This document shows, piece after piece, positions 19,128-30,787 of a stretch of 64,000 bases of DNA (its first letter is position 1; every line of letters starts with the position of its first letter). This DNA comes from Ceratobasidium sp. AG-K (lineage: Eukaryota > Basidiomycota > Agaricomycetes > Cantharellales > Ceratobasidiaceae): NCBI GenBank assembly GCA_037039685.1, contig JAWNGF010000002.1, forward strand, positions 1,116,001-1,180,000. Direction: 5' to 3'. The translations under genes were made by a program, and so were the position numbers. The notes beneath the pieces were generated by a model. It was given only the letters and a program-made list of their open reading frames with translations, searched no databases and was not told where the DNA came from.

Positions 19128-22100
19128 ATGAACGCTGATGGGGATCGCACTGGGCCAGAGAGACCAGGGTTGGTGCGTGCGCTGAGTGGGGGCGTGGGGC
19201 TGCTTGCTCAGCCGCGCTCTGCCCAAGATGGTGAGTAATCGAGATGTGGTTGAGCTCGACTAACACAACCCAGCGTCCCTCTTGTTTTCTCCAATGGACG
19301 CGCCGTCGTCTTCCATGAGCTCATCACCGCCCAATCAGCTGCTCGACGTCCCCGCACCCTCGGCCTCTCCCCGCTCACCGCCCAATCTGCGCCTGGACAT
19401 TCCCCCCCAGGAGCCCCAGGCTGTCCGGTCAGTGGATGATGTCATTTATAGCCATTTCTCATTTCTTTCCAGCGACACGCGCCCCTTTGCGCCCGATGCC
19501 GAAAACGAGGGCATATGCACCGAGGTGGGGTCACTCGGGCAGGAGATCCAGCTCGAGAGTGGGGACCACCTCAATGCGCTCGAACGCATCTACCTCTACA
19601 CCCAGTCCAAGGCTACATTCCACCGGTGTGTTGCACCCGCTCATGTCCCGTTCCCGCTCATATCCCGCCCATGCCCCTCAGGATATTCATGTCCCGTGCC
19701 CTGCCAACGTATTTGTACAAGGTCACGCCTGTCGAGGCTGTCGAGTATGTACTGCCCCTCCTCGGAGGGCTGGCCATTGACGAAGAAGAGCGCGTCAAGG
19801 AGACGTTTGTCGCCGAGCTCTTGGACGTCATTTGGTGGTTCTTCACGGTGCGTCCATCTTTGATCTCTAAACTGCGCTAACTCTCCCCAGACATGCAAAG
19901 TGACAGACCAAGAACCCGAGGGCGAACAACCCGACCCCCCACTCGTCTCTGTCCAATCCTTTTCCGCCGTCCTAGCCTCCTTGCTGCTCTCCAGCAACCC
20001 CGAAGTGAGTGCCACGGCGCGCGGGACCGTCGTCGAGCTCTTGGGCCGTACACGCTGGATCACCAAGGGTCAGGGTTTGGATCAGGTGCAGACCACCAAG
20101 TATTGCGAGACGATGCGTTCAGTCGAGCCCTGGTCTAGGGGTCTGCTCGGCCCCGACGAGGCTAGGATGATCCAGCTGGAGATTATTTATGGCGTGGTGA
20201 TTGATCTCGGGCGGTTGGATCTCAATGGCGAGGAGTATGTCGAGGGTGTCGATGAGCATGATGCTGTTGACGTGGGTGAAAGTACGACTGCAGGGGGTAT
20301 AGACGAAACGACCGACGACGAGTTGTACAACCTGCCAGTAGCCAATACCTCACAAGAAGACCTGCCCACGCTGGTCCAAAACCCACCGCACTTATTAACA
20401 GACCCCGCAAAAACGCCAACAACCGAGACAGTCAAATCGTACATTGACGAAAGCGACACATCCTCCAAAACCACTGGGTCCGTATCCCACTCGGCCTCGT
20501 CTTCCCTGACGTCGTTTGAGCCTGGTTCGGCGCCTGCGTCCATGACCACGTTCCCGTCCTCGGCTATTACATTTCCGTCCTCGGCTACATTTCCATCATC
20601 GGCTACATTCCCACCAGCGACTTCAGGAACCGACTCGTCCTCGTCGCTCAACCTCCCTGAACTCTCGCCTGGCGATAGCAGCTCACGTTCGTCGGTCGCG
20701 TCGCCCACGGAGCCGATTTCTCCACCCGAAGGCGCTGGAGCGGACTATGTCACCACCGTCGTACCCGATTCGTATACAGGCTCTGTGCCAAGTCTAGAGT
20801 CGCTCTCGTACGTGGGCTCTGTGCCTAGTTCAGACGGCGAGACGGACGAGTTGATGTGGCATACGCCTCGGGGCGGTGAGGGGTTCGAGACGGGGTATTT
20901 CGATCCCCCGGTGGCGAGTCCTGCGAGTGGCTCGACGGCAGTGGCTAGTCCGTTGGCGGGGCAGCTGTCCAGCTCGTCGAGTCAGCATTCTACGCCGCCG
21001 AACCAGCTTTCCGTGCCGTCCAGCCAACTGTCCAGTCCCCTGGTGAACCAGCGTACTACACCGTCGAGTCAGCTCTCGAGTCCGTTGCAGACTCGTTCAA
21101 GTCCACTCGCGAACCAAGCGTATGGGCAAACCGCTACCCCGACTGGACTGGCGCCCCCTAGGCTGATACGGCAGGATTCGGTGTTGAGTGTTGGGACGGA
21201 CGATTATGTTGATGCGGAGAGCGGAGAGGGGTGGGAGGATGAAGGGTACCTTGCAGACGCGGGCGAAGAGTCGGGGGTTGGCGTCCCACCCGACGCAGGT
21301 GACGCTCACCCGGCCGAGGGAGATGACGCGTACCCAGCCGAGACGGACGATGCATATCCAACCGAGACAGGTGACGCATTTGCGACTGGAGAGGCGGTTG
21401 ACGACGCATACATCGACGACGGTGCGGCGGCTGAGGAAGCTGCCATTGGGCGCGTAGCCAGTATGAGTTTGATTGCGGCTGTTACGTCAAGTGGTACGTC
21501 TCACGTATCGGCGCGAGTCGTTGCTAAATATTGCGCAGGTGTGGTGGACGAAGAGTATTACACGCTGTTTGTGGAAGAGGTGTTGCGCGTGTCTACGAAT
21601 TCCGTGTACTGGGTCCGAAGCGAGACGTCGTATGCGCTCGGGACGCTGGCCAAAACAGTCCAGGAAGACATGGTCGAGTCCGACTTGGTTGGTTGTTTTG
21701 TTTGCTCAAAGGCTACAGCTCATTTTTTGTAGCTGCCTATTCTGGAGGCGCTCATGACCGATACCGAAGCTCACGTCCGGCAGTCGTCGGTGTTTGCCAT
21801 TCCTCCAGTCCTCAAACGCCTCAGTCCTCAAAGGCGCCGAGAACTAGCGTCTCGATACGTGCTCAAGCTATGTGAGGATACAGCCGATAGCGTCCGGACG
21901 GGTGCACTACAGGTCCTTGCAGAGATCATTCACACGTTCCACCAAGACCAAGACGGCCCACCCAACGAACTCGTCGACTTTTTCCTCCAGGGCGAAAAGG
22001 AGCAGATTCGTGCGCCCCTGCCCAAGTCTCAAGCAGAGCAAAAGACCCCCTCCGCCGAAAAGGACCAGTTTAACGAGTGGGGAGGCCAGTCGCTAGCTAC

Positions 22101-23253
22101 GTGGGGCACCGAGCCGAGTTCGTACTTTGAAGCCGAGCCGAGCTTTCCAGACGCGGACCGCGCGCTCATTTGCGCATTCAATTATCCGGCGATTGCGCTC
22201 ACGCTTGGTCCCGAACGGTGGCCTCGACTGTCGGAGTACTATCGCTACCTAGCCGAGGAGAGCTGGCACACCCCCAAAGTGCGCGCGACGCTCGCAGCCA
22301 GCGCAGGCGAAATCGCGCGCGTGATTGGTCCTCGAGCGGCGCTGGATGATGTCGTCCCGGTGTGGTGGATATGCGTCTCGAGCGACCAACGCGACACCAA
22401 GATCAAGGCGCTCAAAGCCCTTCCCGTGCTTCTCGAGGCGCTCGATCCTGCAGGGCGGGCAGAGGTGGCGGGCAAGATGAGCGAGGTTTGGGACAATCAC
22501 GTGTCTGGGTGGAAAGAGCGCGAAGCGTTTGCGCGTCAGCTGGGTGCTGTTGCGCCGTTGCTCAAGGACCATGGGCTGTTGCTGTGTCGGATATTCAAGA
22601 GTGGCGTGGAGGATCGGGTGGCTGCTATTCGAGAGGTTGCGATCGAGGCTGTGAGTGCTGTGAGATTCGGTTGGTTTGGTTCTGACTAGGGTACAGTTGC
22701 CGGTATTGCACGACGTTTTGAAGGATAATAATGCGCATATAAAAGTCGCGCGAGATGATTTGTTTGCTCTGGGTGCATCTGGAATGTGCCGACACAAGAC
22801 CATGTGAGTCTAGTCTACCTTACTTGACGCATCTCACCCCCCACAGTTTTCTTGCATGTTGCCGAGCCTTGGTGCAAAGCCCTGTGGGAGCCTCGATATT
22901 GGACGATTCGCGTTTCGGTCCAAATGTTGTACCGTTAGCTGAGCATTCTGTAATCGATGTACGAATAGCGCTTGGCCGCCTTTTGACTGTTATTTGTGGT
23001 GAGTGCTCACGATGATTGGTTGGTGGTTGGCTGACTGGGGTTAGAACACCATATGCATACACGGAACCAACGCCCACACTGGGTTGCCAACTGTCTGGAA
23101 AAACTCGGCCTGGACCCATCGGCCGACGTGCGCGCGTTTGTACATCGGGCCAACACTGCCGAGTATGTCGAACCTCGGGCGGCGGATACTAAACCCAAGC
23201 CCGACGTCCGGCCGAATTCGCCCCCTTACGCCGAGTTTTCTCGCCCTCCATGA
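19128..23253 (+). CDS. PPP4R1: Protein phosphatase 4 regulatory subunit 1 (HEAT repeat)
   Basis: Nine exons (19128-19230, 19274-19625, 19682-19847, 19891-21493, 21539-21687, 21733-22650, 22697-22803, 22847-22998, 23045-23253) give 1252 aa. HEAT-repeat helices flank a central insertion. The N-terminal block has RIFMSRALPTYLYKVTPVEA; the C-terminal block has VRQSSVFAIPPVLKRLSPQ, VRTGALQVLAEIIHTF and EREAFARQLGAVAPLLKDHG. This resembles animal PPP4R1, which targets the PP4 catalytic subunit. The insertion (about residues 290-700, exon 4) is acidic and Ser/Thr/Pro rich with short tandem repeats such as ATFPSSATFPSS, SSQLSSPL and DDAYPAETDDAYPTET, probably disordered. PP4 acts in DNA-damage recovery and cytoskeletal control (family knowledge). 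The upstream ATG at 19128 keeps an in-frame first exon. Confidence 0.84.
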
Positions 23254-23574
23254 GTCCCCTGGTTGGAACTTGTGCTCGTTTTCTTTTTTCTTTTTATCTC
23301 TTATGTCTCTGCTGTATTGAAGTGTACTGTATTCCTCCCCGCGCTGTGGACAGATAATTATTGGCATACATATACATGACGCATGAACTAGACTTCTGTT
23401 GGGTATGCGACTCGATATTGGTCAAATAATTTATTGGTTTCGGTTATAGATACAGGTGCCTAGCTTTCGTGTCTCGTCTCAAGTCTGATGGGTGTAGGGG
23501 AGAGCTCCAGGGCTGGTAGGAGGTGGCTATTAGTCTCAGAGATTAGGCGCATGCACGGGGTTCTGTGAGCGCGC
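23254..23574. other. Convergent intergenic region
   Basis: About 320 bp between convergent 3' ends. No feature seen beyond likely 3' UTRs. Confidence 0.4.
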
Positions 23575-25962
23575 TTACGTCTTGCTTCCCATCTCTATCG
23601 ACTCCAGTTTCGGGTCATCGTCTCTTGGCTGGAGGGGGGACTCTGCCTGCCGTTTGTTTGTTTCATAGTCGGCAGGTCCAAAGTCGACTACAAAGTCACG
23701 CAGGAACGCCGTGATCCGCAGCGAGTCTTCAGGCCGGACCTCTTCGACTTGCCCAGGAGTAGTGTAATAGTGCTCTCGCAACCGACGGCGAAAGCCTCGC
23801 GAGCCGCAGCTGCCGACTATACCAAACGGGTTAATGAGCTTGGTGCCTGTACGAGGGTGAGTGGTTATTTCAGACAGGTGATTGACACCACGCACCAGCA
23901 ATTCCCCAAAACAAAGGTCGACCAAACAGCAGCAGGTGCAGACTTTGTAGAATCGCGAGCAGACCACCGATGGATCCCAGGGCATCGAGCGCGGTGCTAG
24001 AGCGATAGTCCTCTACGACCTCGCATGTAATTGGCATAGGAAGAAAATCGACCATCAAGTCCTGAATTTCCTTGTGGGCAGCGGACGAAGTCGATATGAA
24101 ACGAGGGTTGGGCCTGAGTATTGCAGTCGCGATTGAGTCGTTATTCAGAGAAGTCTGGCGGGTTGTCACTATTGATCTGGTAAGTTCTTTGTAGCCTTTC
24201 AAGTCTCCCCGACGAACCTATAGGAAACATCGGAACGGTCTCGAATAACTGTACGAGCCGATCAGCCTAGGCGTCCGAGTGCGGAAACCATAAATCAACG
24301 TACAGGTTTGGCACCAGCAACAATGTCGCGGAAGAAGGACGAGGTTATGAATTTGCGCTTGGCCATGGTGAATTCAGCCTCCGTATGTACACCTGGAACA
24401 GGCTGCCACAAAGGGACTAGCCATGGCGCAGGGCTCTGCATAATATCGGAATCAAGACCTAGAGCTGGGACTATCCAAATTTGAGGGTATGCGCTTGTTG
24501 AAAGAGCCGATCCGTTGAGAGACGTCAAAGTCAGGTTGAACATCGTATCCTGTAGATTTATCTCTATAAAGCGCGTTCAATCGAGTTACTTGGCTTCTGA
24601 GTGGCATGGCCTAGGACATACTTCGGGTAGGGGCCTCGGCATTGTCGCATAAATACGCTGCGAACCAGTCCGTTGGCCTATCCATTAATCCGCGTCCACT
24701 CTCGAGATGGTACCGCGACGAAGGTAAACAGTCAGCTATAATGGTACTGGATTAGTTGTCTATCTACTCGATGGTTTTACAAAATTCGCTACCCAAAGCT
24801 CCCCGGCTGTGGCTCATTTGGATACGAAGTCGATAAGCATCACTGTTTAGCGGCATGGTCATTTTGTATCTGTTGGATGGGTCCCGCTGTGTATGAGGAA
24901 TCAAGACGCGGCTCTAAAGCACGAGTGTAGAGATCGACCAACCACTAATATGGTGACTTCGTCTTTCCAAAGGCTAGACCAATCTGCGTTACAGTTCTCT
25001 GTATATGTATTGGTTTTGAACACCTCGCCTTGCGCCCGAGCGAGCAGAGTAGCAGCTCGAATAATAATGGCGAGTACGGCCAACAAACCAAAGATATTGC
25101 GAATAAATGCGTATGGCCTGGTTTCTACAGGGCTGAAACAGAACTTAGCCCCAATCCTTGACACAAACGGACCACGTACCTGATTCTGCGGAAAACCACC
25201 TGAACAAAGTATGCTCCTACATGCCGGAGCCTCTGCGCAGACTGTGAACGAGTTGGGAAGACAAGAGGGCTCAAGCTAGCCGGCCTCCTGGCTCCAAAAA
25301 AGTTGGCTTTTGTCAAAATGTCAACGCGACCCATGACCAAGTCTTTTCCGTTGACCAACCAGCTGACATCGACGTGTAGCAGTACGAACCGCGGGTCTTT
25401 TAAGCAAGCTGCGCGAAGCGCAAGTATGAGAGAAATGGATATACCGATTGAGTAGAGAGCCGCGCAGAGGTATGGGAATAAGAAGAGCAGAAACACGGGG
25501 AAGGATTCAGCCTCTGGGGCGATTTGGATGAGATAGGTTACTACAAGGCCAGTCAGCAGTTTGTAGTGGCAGGTTTGTTGGCACTTACAAAACAGAGAAG
25601 CACCCGATAGAGAACACAATAGTTGCCCAAGGAAGGATGCGGGGAACCCAGCGTCATACTTCAGGTCAATAGTCACTCTTGATGCTAAATTAGTGTCTAC
25701 GAGGAAACCAACTACTCCACCAAATTTATGTGCTCACAGAATTATATCCGTTGGTACAACGAAACCCCATCCCACTATATATCATGTTTTTGTGAGTTCA
25801 ATCGAACGCATATTCCAAGGAGGACTCACCTAGCGGTGATATTTTGAACTTGGAACTAGACAGTATCGTTATGGGTAGCGCTATCCCTGCTGCCACGAGA
25901 CGAAGTATTGATATCCAATAATGCCAGGCCAATCGACGCGAACGAAGAGGAGCAGGGAGCAT
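23575..25962 (-). CDS. Polytopic membrane protein of unknown function
   Basis: Minus-strand gene of about ten exons from an ATG at 25962 (MLPAPLRSRRLAWHYWISIL) to a stop at 23575. Hydrophobic helices occur early (HYWISILRLVAAGIALPITI), after about 24.95-25.15 kb (IRNIFGLLAVLAIIIRAAT) and near the end (SIGGLLAILQSLHLLLFGRP then LFWGIAGTKLINPFGIVG). Between them are extracellular-looking segments. The tail is charged (RRRLREHYY, ENLRPEDSLRITAFLRDFV, DDDPKLESIEMGSK). I do not recognise a functional family. Repeated presence of FGRPLFWG-type sequence in fungal hypothetical membrane proteins suggests a lineage-specific family, from memory. Internal splice sites in the middle part (24.2-25.1 kb) were not all resolved. 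Confidence 0.6.
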
Positions 25963-26221
25963 GACTTAATGAGCTTCACAGAAGAGAGAGAACGTCGCTG
26001 GTGGAAACAGTCATGAGTTGCGAGGTGGAATATATAAACTGCGCATGGGCTGATCGGCACGCGAAGAAGGACTATACATGCGCCATCGAATGCGAGGCAC
26101 TGGTTGCTTCTGATGCATTGTGAAGTAGCCGCCACAAGTACCAGCCATCAGCGATCTTGGCAACCGTTCCTATTGAATGAAATAGCCTGGTTGAGGGACA
26201 TATCTAGGATAACCAATATCA
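25963..26221. other. Short spacer between two minus-strand genes
   Basis: About 260 bp; promoter of the membrane-protein gene and 3' UTR of the RAD51 paralogue. Nothing else seen. Confidence 0.35.
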
Positions 26222-27490
26222 CTATTTTACACTCTTCAGCCCTTGCGCACAAATAATAAAGTCCAAAGACGGTGCGGGAACCTCGTCTTCAACAGCATGT
26301 CCGAATAATAGAAAAACTCGTCGTATCAACACGGCCTCGTCGTCTGCATTGTCCCCGTTTCCCCCGAGTTTTCTGCTCTGTATTCGGGAGTCTTCAATGT
26401 GCCGTCTGCGTCCAGTACGAGCAAGCAAGAGTCTACTATGAATTTGGTTCGACCAGACCATTCCTAAAGCAGCCTCGTGTCTTTCTTCGCCAGCTACGCC
26501 ACCAGCTCGCGCAAACCAACGCGATTGTTCTCGGTAGACAAGCTCCGTGTCGTCGCTATCACTGGGAGCGTTGGATGCGAATACGTCGGTGACGTCGTTG
26601 AGCACTACGACGGCAATATTGTGGAGAGTAGCGATCCGGTGAAGCAGTGTGCCAATTGCATTGAGTGATTCAGATCGAGCATACAATGTTTGGGATGCTT
26701 GTCGGTTGGAAGCGTGATTACGAAATAAAGCAGTAATCGAATCGATCACAAGGAGACGCAGGGGTGTACCACGCTCTTGACATGCAATAACATGGACTGG
26801 GAGAAGTGTGGTGAGTAGGACACTCAATCTGTCGACGTCGGACGCGTGTTGCGTTGAAATGTTATCCAGTGAGACTAGCTGCTGGTGAGCGGCTAGTAGT
26901 GGATGCGCAGAGATCATGTCGATTAGGCGCGATGTGCTCAGACGATTGAGAGTCGTTAAGAACAGAGCTGAGCCTCCAAGCCCATGCTCAGCTTGCGGCA
27001 GTTGTACCGTTAGAGAGAGCTGGAGAGCGAGCTGGGACTTTCCACTAGCACTAGAAAGCCGCGTATGAGTGACGCCCGTCCAACAAAGTACGCGCTACCT
27101 ACGCTTCCCCAGTTATCTCCAAAACTTGCCCAACAACGATCCCGCCACCAAGTAGTTCGTCCAATGAAGCATCACCAGTTGTGAAAGTACGCCCTAAGAC
27201 ATTCAAATCATCATGCTTCTGGGGCCCTCTTAGCTGCACGACGCGTGCTTCCGGTACAAACGCGGCATGGACGTGTTTGAGTATGATTTGTGCTCTTTCA
27301 AGTGGCACATGCAGTTTGGTCGCGAGATCGGAAGCTGAAAGCGTCACTACATCAATATAATTCTTGAGATTGGCTTTGATATACGTTAGTTGGAACATTA
27401 AATACATTGCTTTGTTCGCTGACCCTTTGCAAGCTGATTCCTCGTCTGATCTGAAAGGTCTGGTATTTGAGCGATCGTCGGAAGGTCCAT
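26222..27490 (-). CDS. RAD57: RAD51 paralogue, Rad57/XRCC3 type
   Basis: Exons 27424-27490, 27103-27373 and 26222-27050 give 388 aa. The N-terminus (MDLPTIAQIPDL, then LSASDLATKLHVPLERAQ) is the helix-hairpin-helix lead-in typical of RAD51 relatives. Next comes FTTGDASLDELLGGGIVVGQ, the Walker A GEAASGKSQLALQL at about residue 112, split by the intron 27051-27102, and the Walker B LRLLVIDSITALF at about 215. The segment VVVLNDVTDVFAS precedes a charged insertion; WSNQIHSRLLLAR is the C-terminal strand. Such proteins form heterodimers that load RAD51 on single-stranded DNA in homologous recombination. I favour Rad57 over Xrcc3 but cannot separate them by eye. The start at 27490 replaces a frame that runs upstream and yields the family N-terminus. 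Only 100 bp separate it from the divergent snRNP gene. Confidence 0.87.
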
Positions 27491-27590
27491 AATGACAGTG
27501 ATAGTTAGGCGCCAATCTTATGTCATAATATGGGTTGCCAATTCAACGCCTAGAGGCTCACAACCACCACGACAGACCAACTTGCTTGAT
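27491..27590. promoter_or_regulatory. Bidirectional promoter, RAD51 paralogue and snRNP gene
   Basis: The two ATGs are divergent and only 100 bp apart. Transcription must start within this interval or inside either 5' end, so the promoter is shared. No TATA box is evident. Confidence 0.7.
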
Positions 27591-28711
27591 ATGGCTGAAG
27601 TCACTCAACCACCTGTAATACCCGGGCAAATCTTCGTTCCACCTACTGGACAGTCGGGAGCTATGGAGGTAGATGGAGCAGCGGGGACAGCTCCAGCTCC
27701 AGCACAACCGGGGCTGGTACCGGAAACAGTGGAAGCCTCGGAGACATTATATATTCAAAACCTCAACGAGAAGATCAAGATTGAACGTGAGTAATCGTTA
27801 TTACTATGTATCAAAGGCTAATCCATGTCTGTCGTAGAGATGAAGTCGACGTTGCGATCCCTCTTCAAAGGATACGGGCCGATACTAGACGTTGTCGCAC
27901 ATGGTAACCTGCGGATGCGCGGACAGGCGTTTGTTTCGTTCGAGTCAAAGGAAGTTGCGGCAAAGGCATTAAAAGAGGTCAAGAACTTCCCGCTCTACGC
28001 AAAGCCCATGGTACGCCCGCCAGCAGCGTATTTTTTCTCGCGCCTAACCCCGTCTTACTCGCTCTAGCAAATATCATTCGCGAAAAGCCGATCAGACGCA
28101 GTAGTTAAACAGTTGGATCCGGAACATTTCGAACAGCATCATGGGGCGAGGGTAGCGGCGAAACGTACGCACCTAGAGATTAGTGTTTTGTGACGAACGA
28201 GGGTAACATGGTATGTATAGGTCGCAAGCGATGGGACAACCCGCACCAGAGGAAACGCAAGGCGAAACGGGCCGCAGCAGCAGACGGTACGGAGCGCTTG
28301 TTTTATGAAGGGAAGTTGACACTGATTGTCTCGTTCGTCGCCACCACGTATAGCAACGAACCCAGCAGCAGCAGCGACCGCTCCCCGCCGACCTATTGTA
28401 CAAATGCCGGACGAATATCTCCCACCAAACAAGATTCTCTTCTTGCAAAACCTTCCAACGGACGTACAACAGAACCAACTCATCGCGTTATTCGGGCAAT
28501 ACCCTGGCTTGGCGGAAGTGCGTATGATCCCCACCAAGAAAGACATTGCCTTCGTGGAGTTTGTGGACGAAACGACTGCTGGAGTGGCCAAGGACGCACT
28601 ACACAATTACAAACTGGACGGCGAGAACAAGATCAAGGTATGTAGCGAAACTCGAGCGGTGCTTTCTGATACTGACCGACGTCCCCGCAGATCACGTTTG
28701 CAAGGAAATAA
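27591..28711 (+). CDS. SNRPA: U1A/U2B''-type snRNP protein with two RRMs
   Basis: Exons 27591-27786, 27838-28010, 28068-28164, 28221-28286, 28354-28637 and 28691-28711 give 278 aa. RRM1 (about residues 52-130) has LYIQNLNEKIK as RNP2 and RGQAFVSFES as RNP1. RRM2 (about 195-278) has ILFLQNLPTDV and KDIAFVEFVD. The linker carries a basic stretch (RRKRWDNPHQRKRKAKR). This two-RRM order with the SNF-type sequence PLYAKPMQISFAKS is diagnostic of the U1A/U2B'' family, which binds U1 or U2 snRNA stem-loops in the spliceosome. Which snRNA it serves cannot be read from sequence alone. The last exon codes only seven codons including the stop. Confidence 0.93.
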
Positions 28712-29111
28712 TGCACGCTTGTGCACATTCAAACGAGGGTTCACGCGGGATGACAGCTTATTCTGGTTATACGATAATAAACTACGTATGCCCGCTAGGG
28801 GATTCATGTATTTTGATGCCGAGCTACAAATGTAAAATAAACACCACCCAACACCCATCACAGCGCCTACTTTGTTAGCGAGGCCTGGATGACTATTGGC
28901 GATCTTGCGGTAATTTATCTGCACTACAAATTCACGCCAGGATATTCCCACAAATCGAACAAATAATGAACAACTGCGTACATACAACACCAACTACTGC
29001 CCAAACCAGGCCTACAACCAGCTCCATGATCCACACCGAGAAAAAAATAGACAAATTGAGCGGAGAGATGCAACATGCAACGCAACTATACACTATCGGC
29101 GTTCTATAGGC
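28712..29111. other. Convergent intergenic region
   Basis: About 400 bp between convergent 3' ends. Frames here are short. No RNA gene or repeat seen. Confidence 0.4.
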
Positions 29112-30787
29112 TCACTGGCGACCTGCATTGAGTTGCGAAAAGTCCAGCGGAGGGGGGCGGTGCTTGGGTCGACCATCCCTTCTCCGAGGAACACCATCGC
29201 TGTCAACGCTGCTATCAGACTCGGCGCTGTTCATTCGCCTGGCGACCCGCTCGCGAGCCCCCGCGGCAGTCATGGGCCCGGCGCTTTGGATGGTAGCAGG
29301 GATCGCTCGGAACGCAGGAGGTGGAGCGTTACGTTCCCGGCGAGGATCGGCTGGGGGGTTGCGTCGTGGCCATTGACCGAGAGGTTGAGGCTCATGCTCA
29401 TGAGATACCGACGATGGCGCGCTCTCCATTGTTGCTTGAACATGCATCGGGTAGAGCGATGGTAATTGAGTCGACTGGTACGAGCCCGAAGTCTGTGGTT
29501 CGGATGGCTTTCGGGTGGGTTGCGAAGCGCTGGTAATCTGCCCTTCAGTGAGTCCTAGGTTCGCCCTACGAGGTCGGGGAGATGCCACCTCTGTGCTTGA
29601 TGGTAGCTTCGGAAGCGCCCTTACGATAGTGGATTGAACCTGCCCGGGGACCGGCTTCCTGCTGCTCGAGCCTTGCCCTGCACGGAATTGTTCGATGATC
29701 GCTTGGCTCGCAGTCCTCGCGTGAGGATCGCGCACAGGCTTGTACTGGTGCGGCTGGGACGATTCGAGGTCATGTGCAGGCGGGGGTCTCGGAACAGCGG
29801 CAGCCGCATACGGATGCGCCGGGTAATGCTCGGGAGTATGCGAAGGGTACGGAACACGGCTCGTCATCTTTGCGTGAATGGGCGCGGTGACTGCGGGCTG
29901 CATAGAGACTGGTGCAGCGCCCCGTTGAGCCGACATTCGTCGCTCGTAGTGATACTTGGCGGGACTGTTTGGCTCGCTTCCCATGCGTATGCCACCATTT
30001 GCACTCACAGAGTTCCTGAACGAGGGGCGAGTGGCAAAATCAAGCCAAGGGAAATCGCGTACACCCGAATGCCAGACACTGGGGGATTGAGGTGCGTGTA
30101 ACAGGCTAAGAGCGAGCAAGGTGAAAAGATGCACCAGGACTAATAAATTGGATGAGTGAAGGATCGAGTTGGAGTATGAGGTCTACGTACAAAGAACTGT
30201 GCCGATCCATGTGAAGGCCATAATCACTTTGATCGCCGCACAAGCGTCTTTCCAGCCCAGGAAGTTGGAGGTTGCGGTGTCGCAGAACACCCCAGGGCCA
30301 ACGGCCGTCGCGGCAGCAGCAGCAGCTACGTGTACGCTCGAGTCAGTAAAATGACAACAGGTGCAAGTAGAATATTTACCAAGGTAGAAAACCCAGAATA
30401 GCCCAACCCATGACAATTCAAACCACACAGTAGATGTGACGGCATGCTTGCGGAGAGTGTCAATAAAGGCACTAGGTATAACCAATGAGATCAGGAACAA
30501 GCAATAACGAGCGATTAGTGGCTTACACCGCGAGGATAAAGAGCAGCCCAAACGCCCCCAAAAAGACAACGTACGAGTCCAGTTGAGCTGCAATACGGGC
30601 TCATGAGTTTGCAGAACTAAAATATATGGTACCGGAAATACTAACCGGATGCTCCGATGGTACTCGCCAAACCAAGGTGCCATGCAGCAGCTGTGACGAT
30701 GACGCCAGAGCAAATAATGTACAGCGCTACGCCTCGCGTAAGCTTGCATATACATTCAATGAGGGTGAATCCTACCAAAGAGCGCAT
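29112..30787 (-). CDS. MARVEL-like membrane protein with long disordered tail
   Basis: Exons 30646-30787, 30527-30587, 30380-30471, 30191-30325 and 29112-30139 give 485 aa. The first 140 residues hold four hydrophobic helices (VALYIICSGVIVTAAAW, YVVFLGAFGLLFILAV, VWFELSWVGLFWVFYL, VHLFTLLALSLL) in MARVEL spacing, with a Cys-containing loop (AAAAATAVGPGVFCDTATS) between the third and fourth. The tail (about 340 residues) is rich in Pro, Ser, His and Arg and ends RPKHRPPPLDFSQLNAG; it is likely disordered and cytoplasmic. ATG at 30787 (MRSLVGFTLIEC) is chosen because it opens directly into the first helix. Same architecture as the protein at 15560-17013. Function unknown beyond the membrane. 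Confidence 0.8.
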
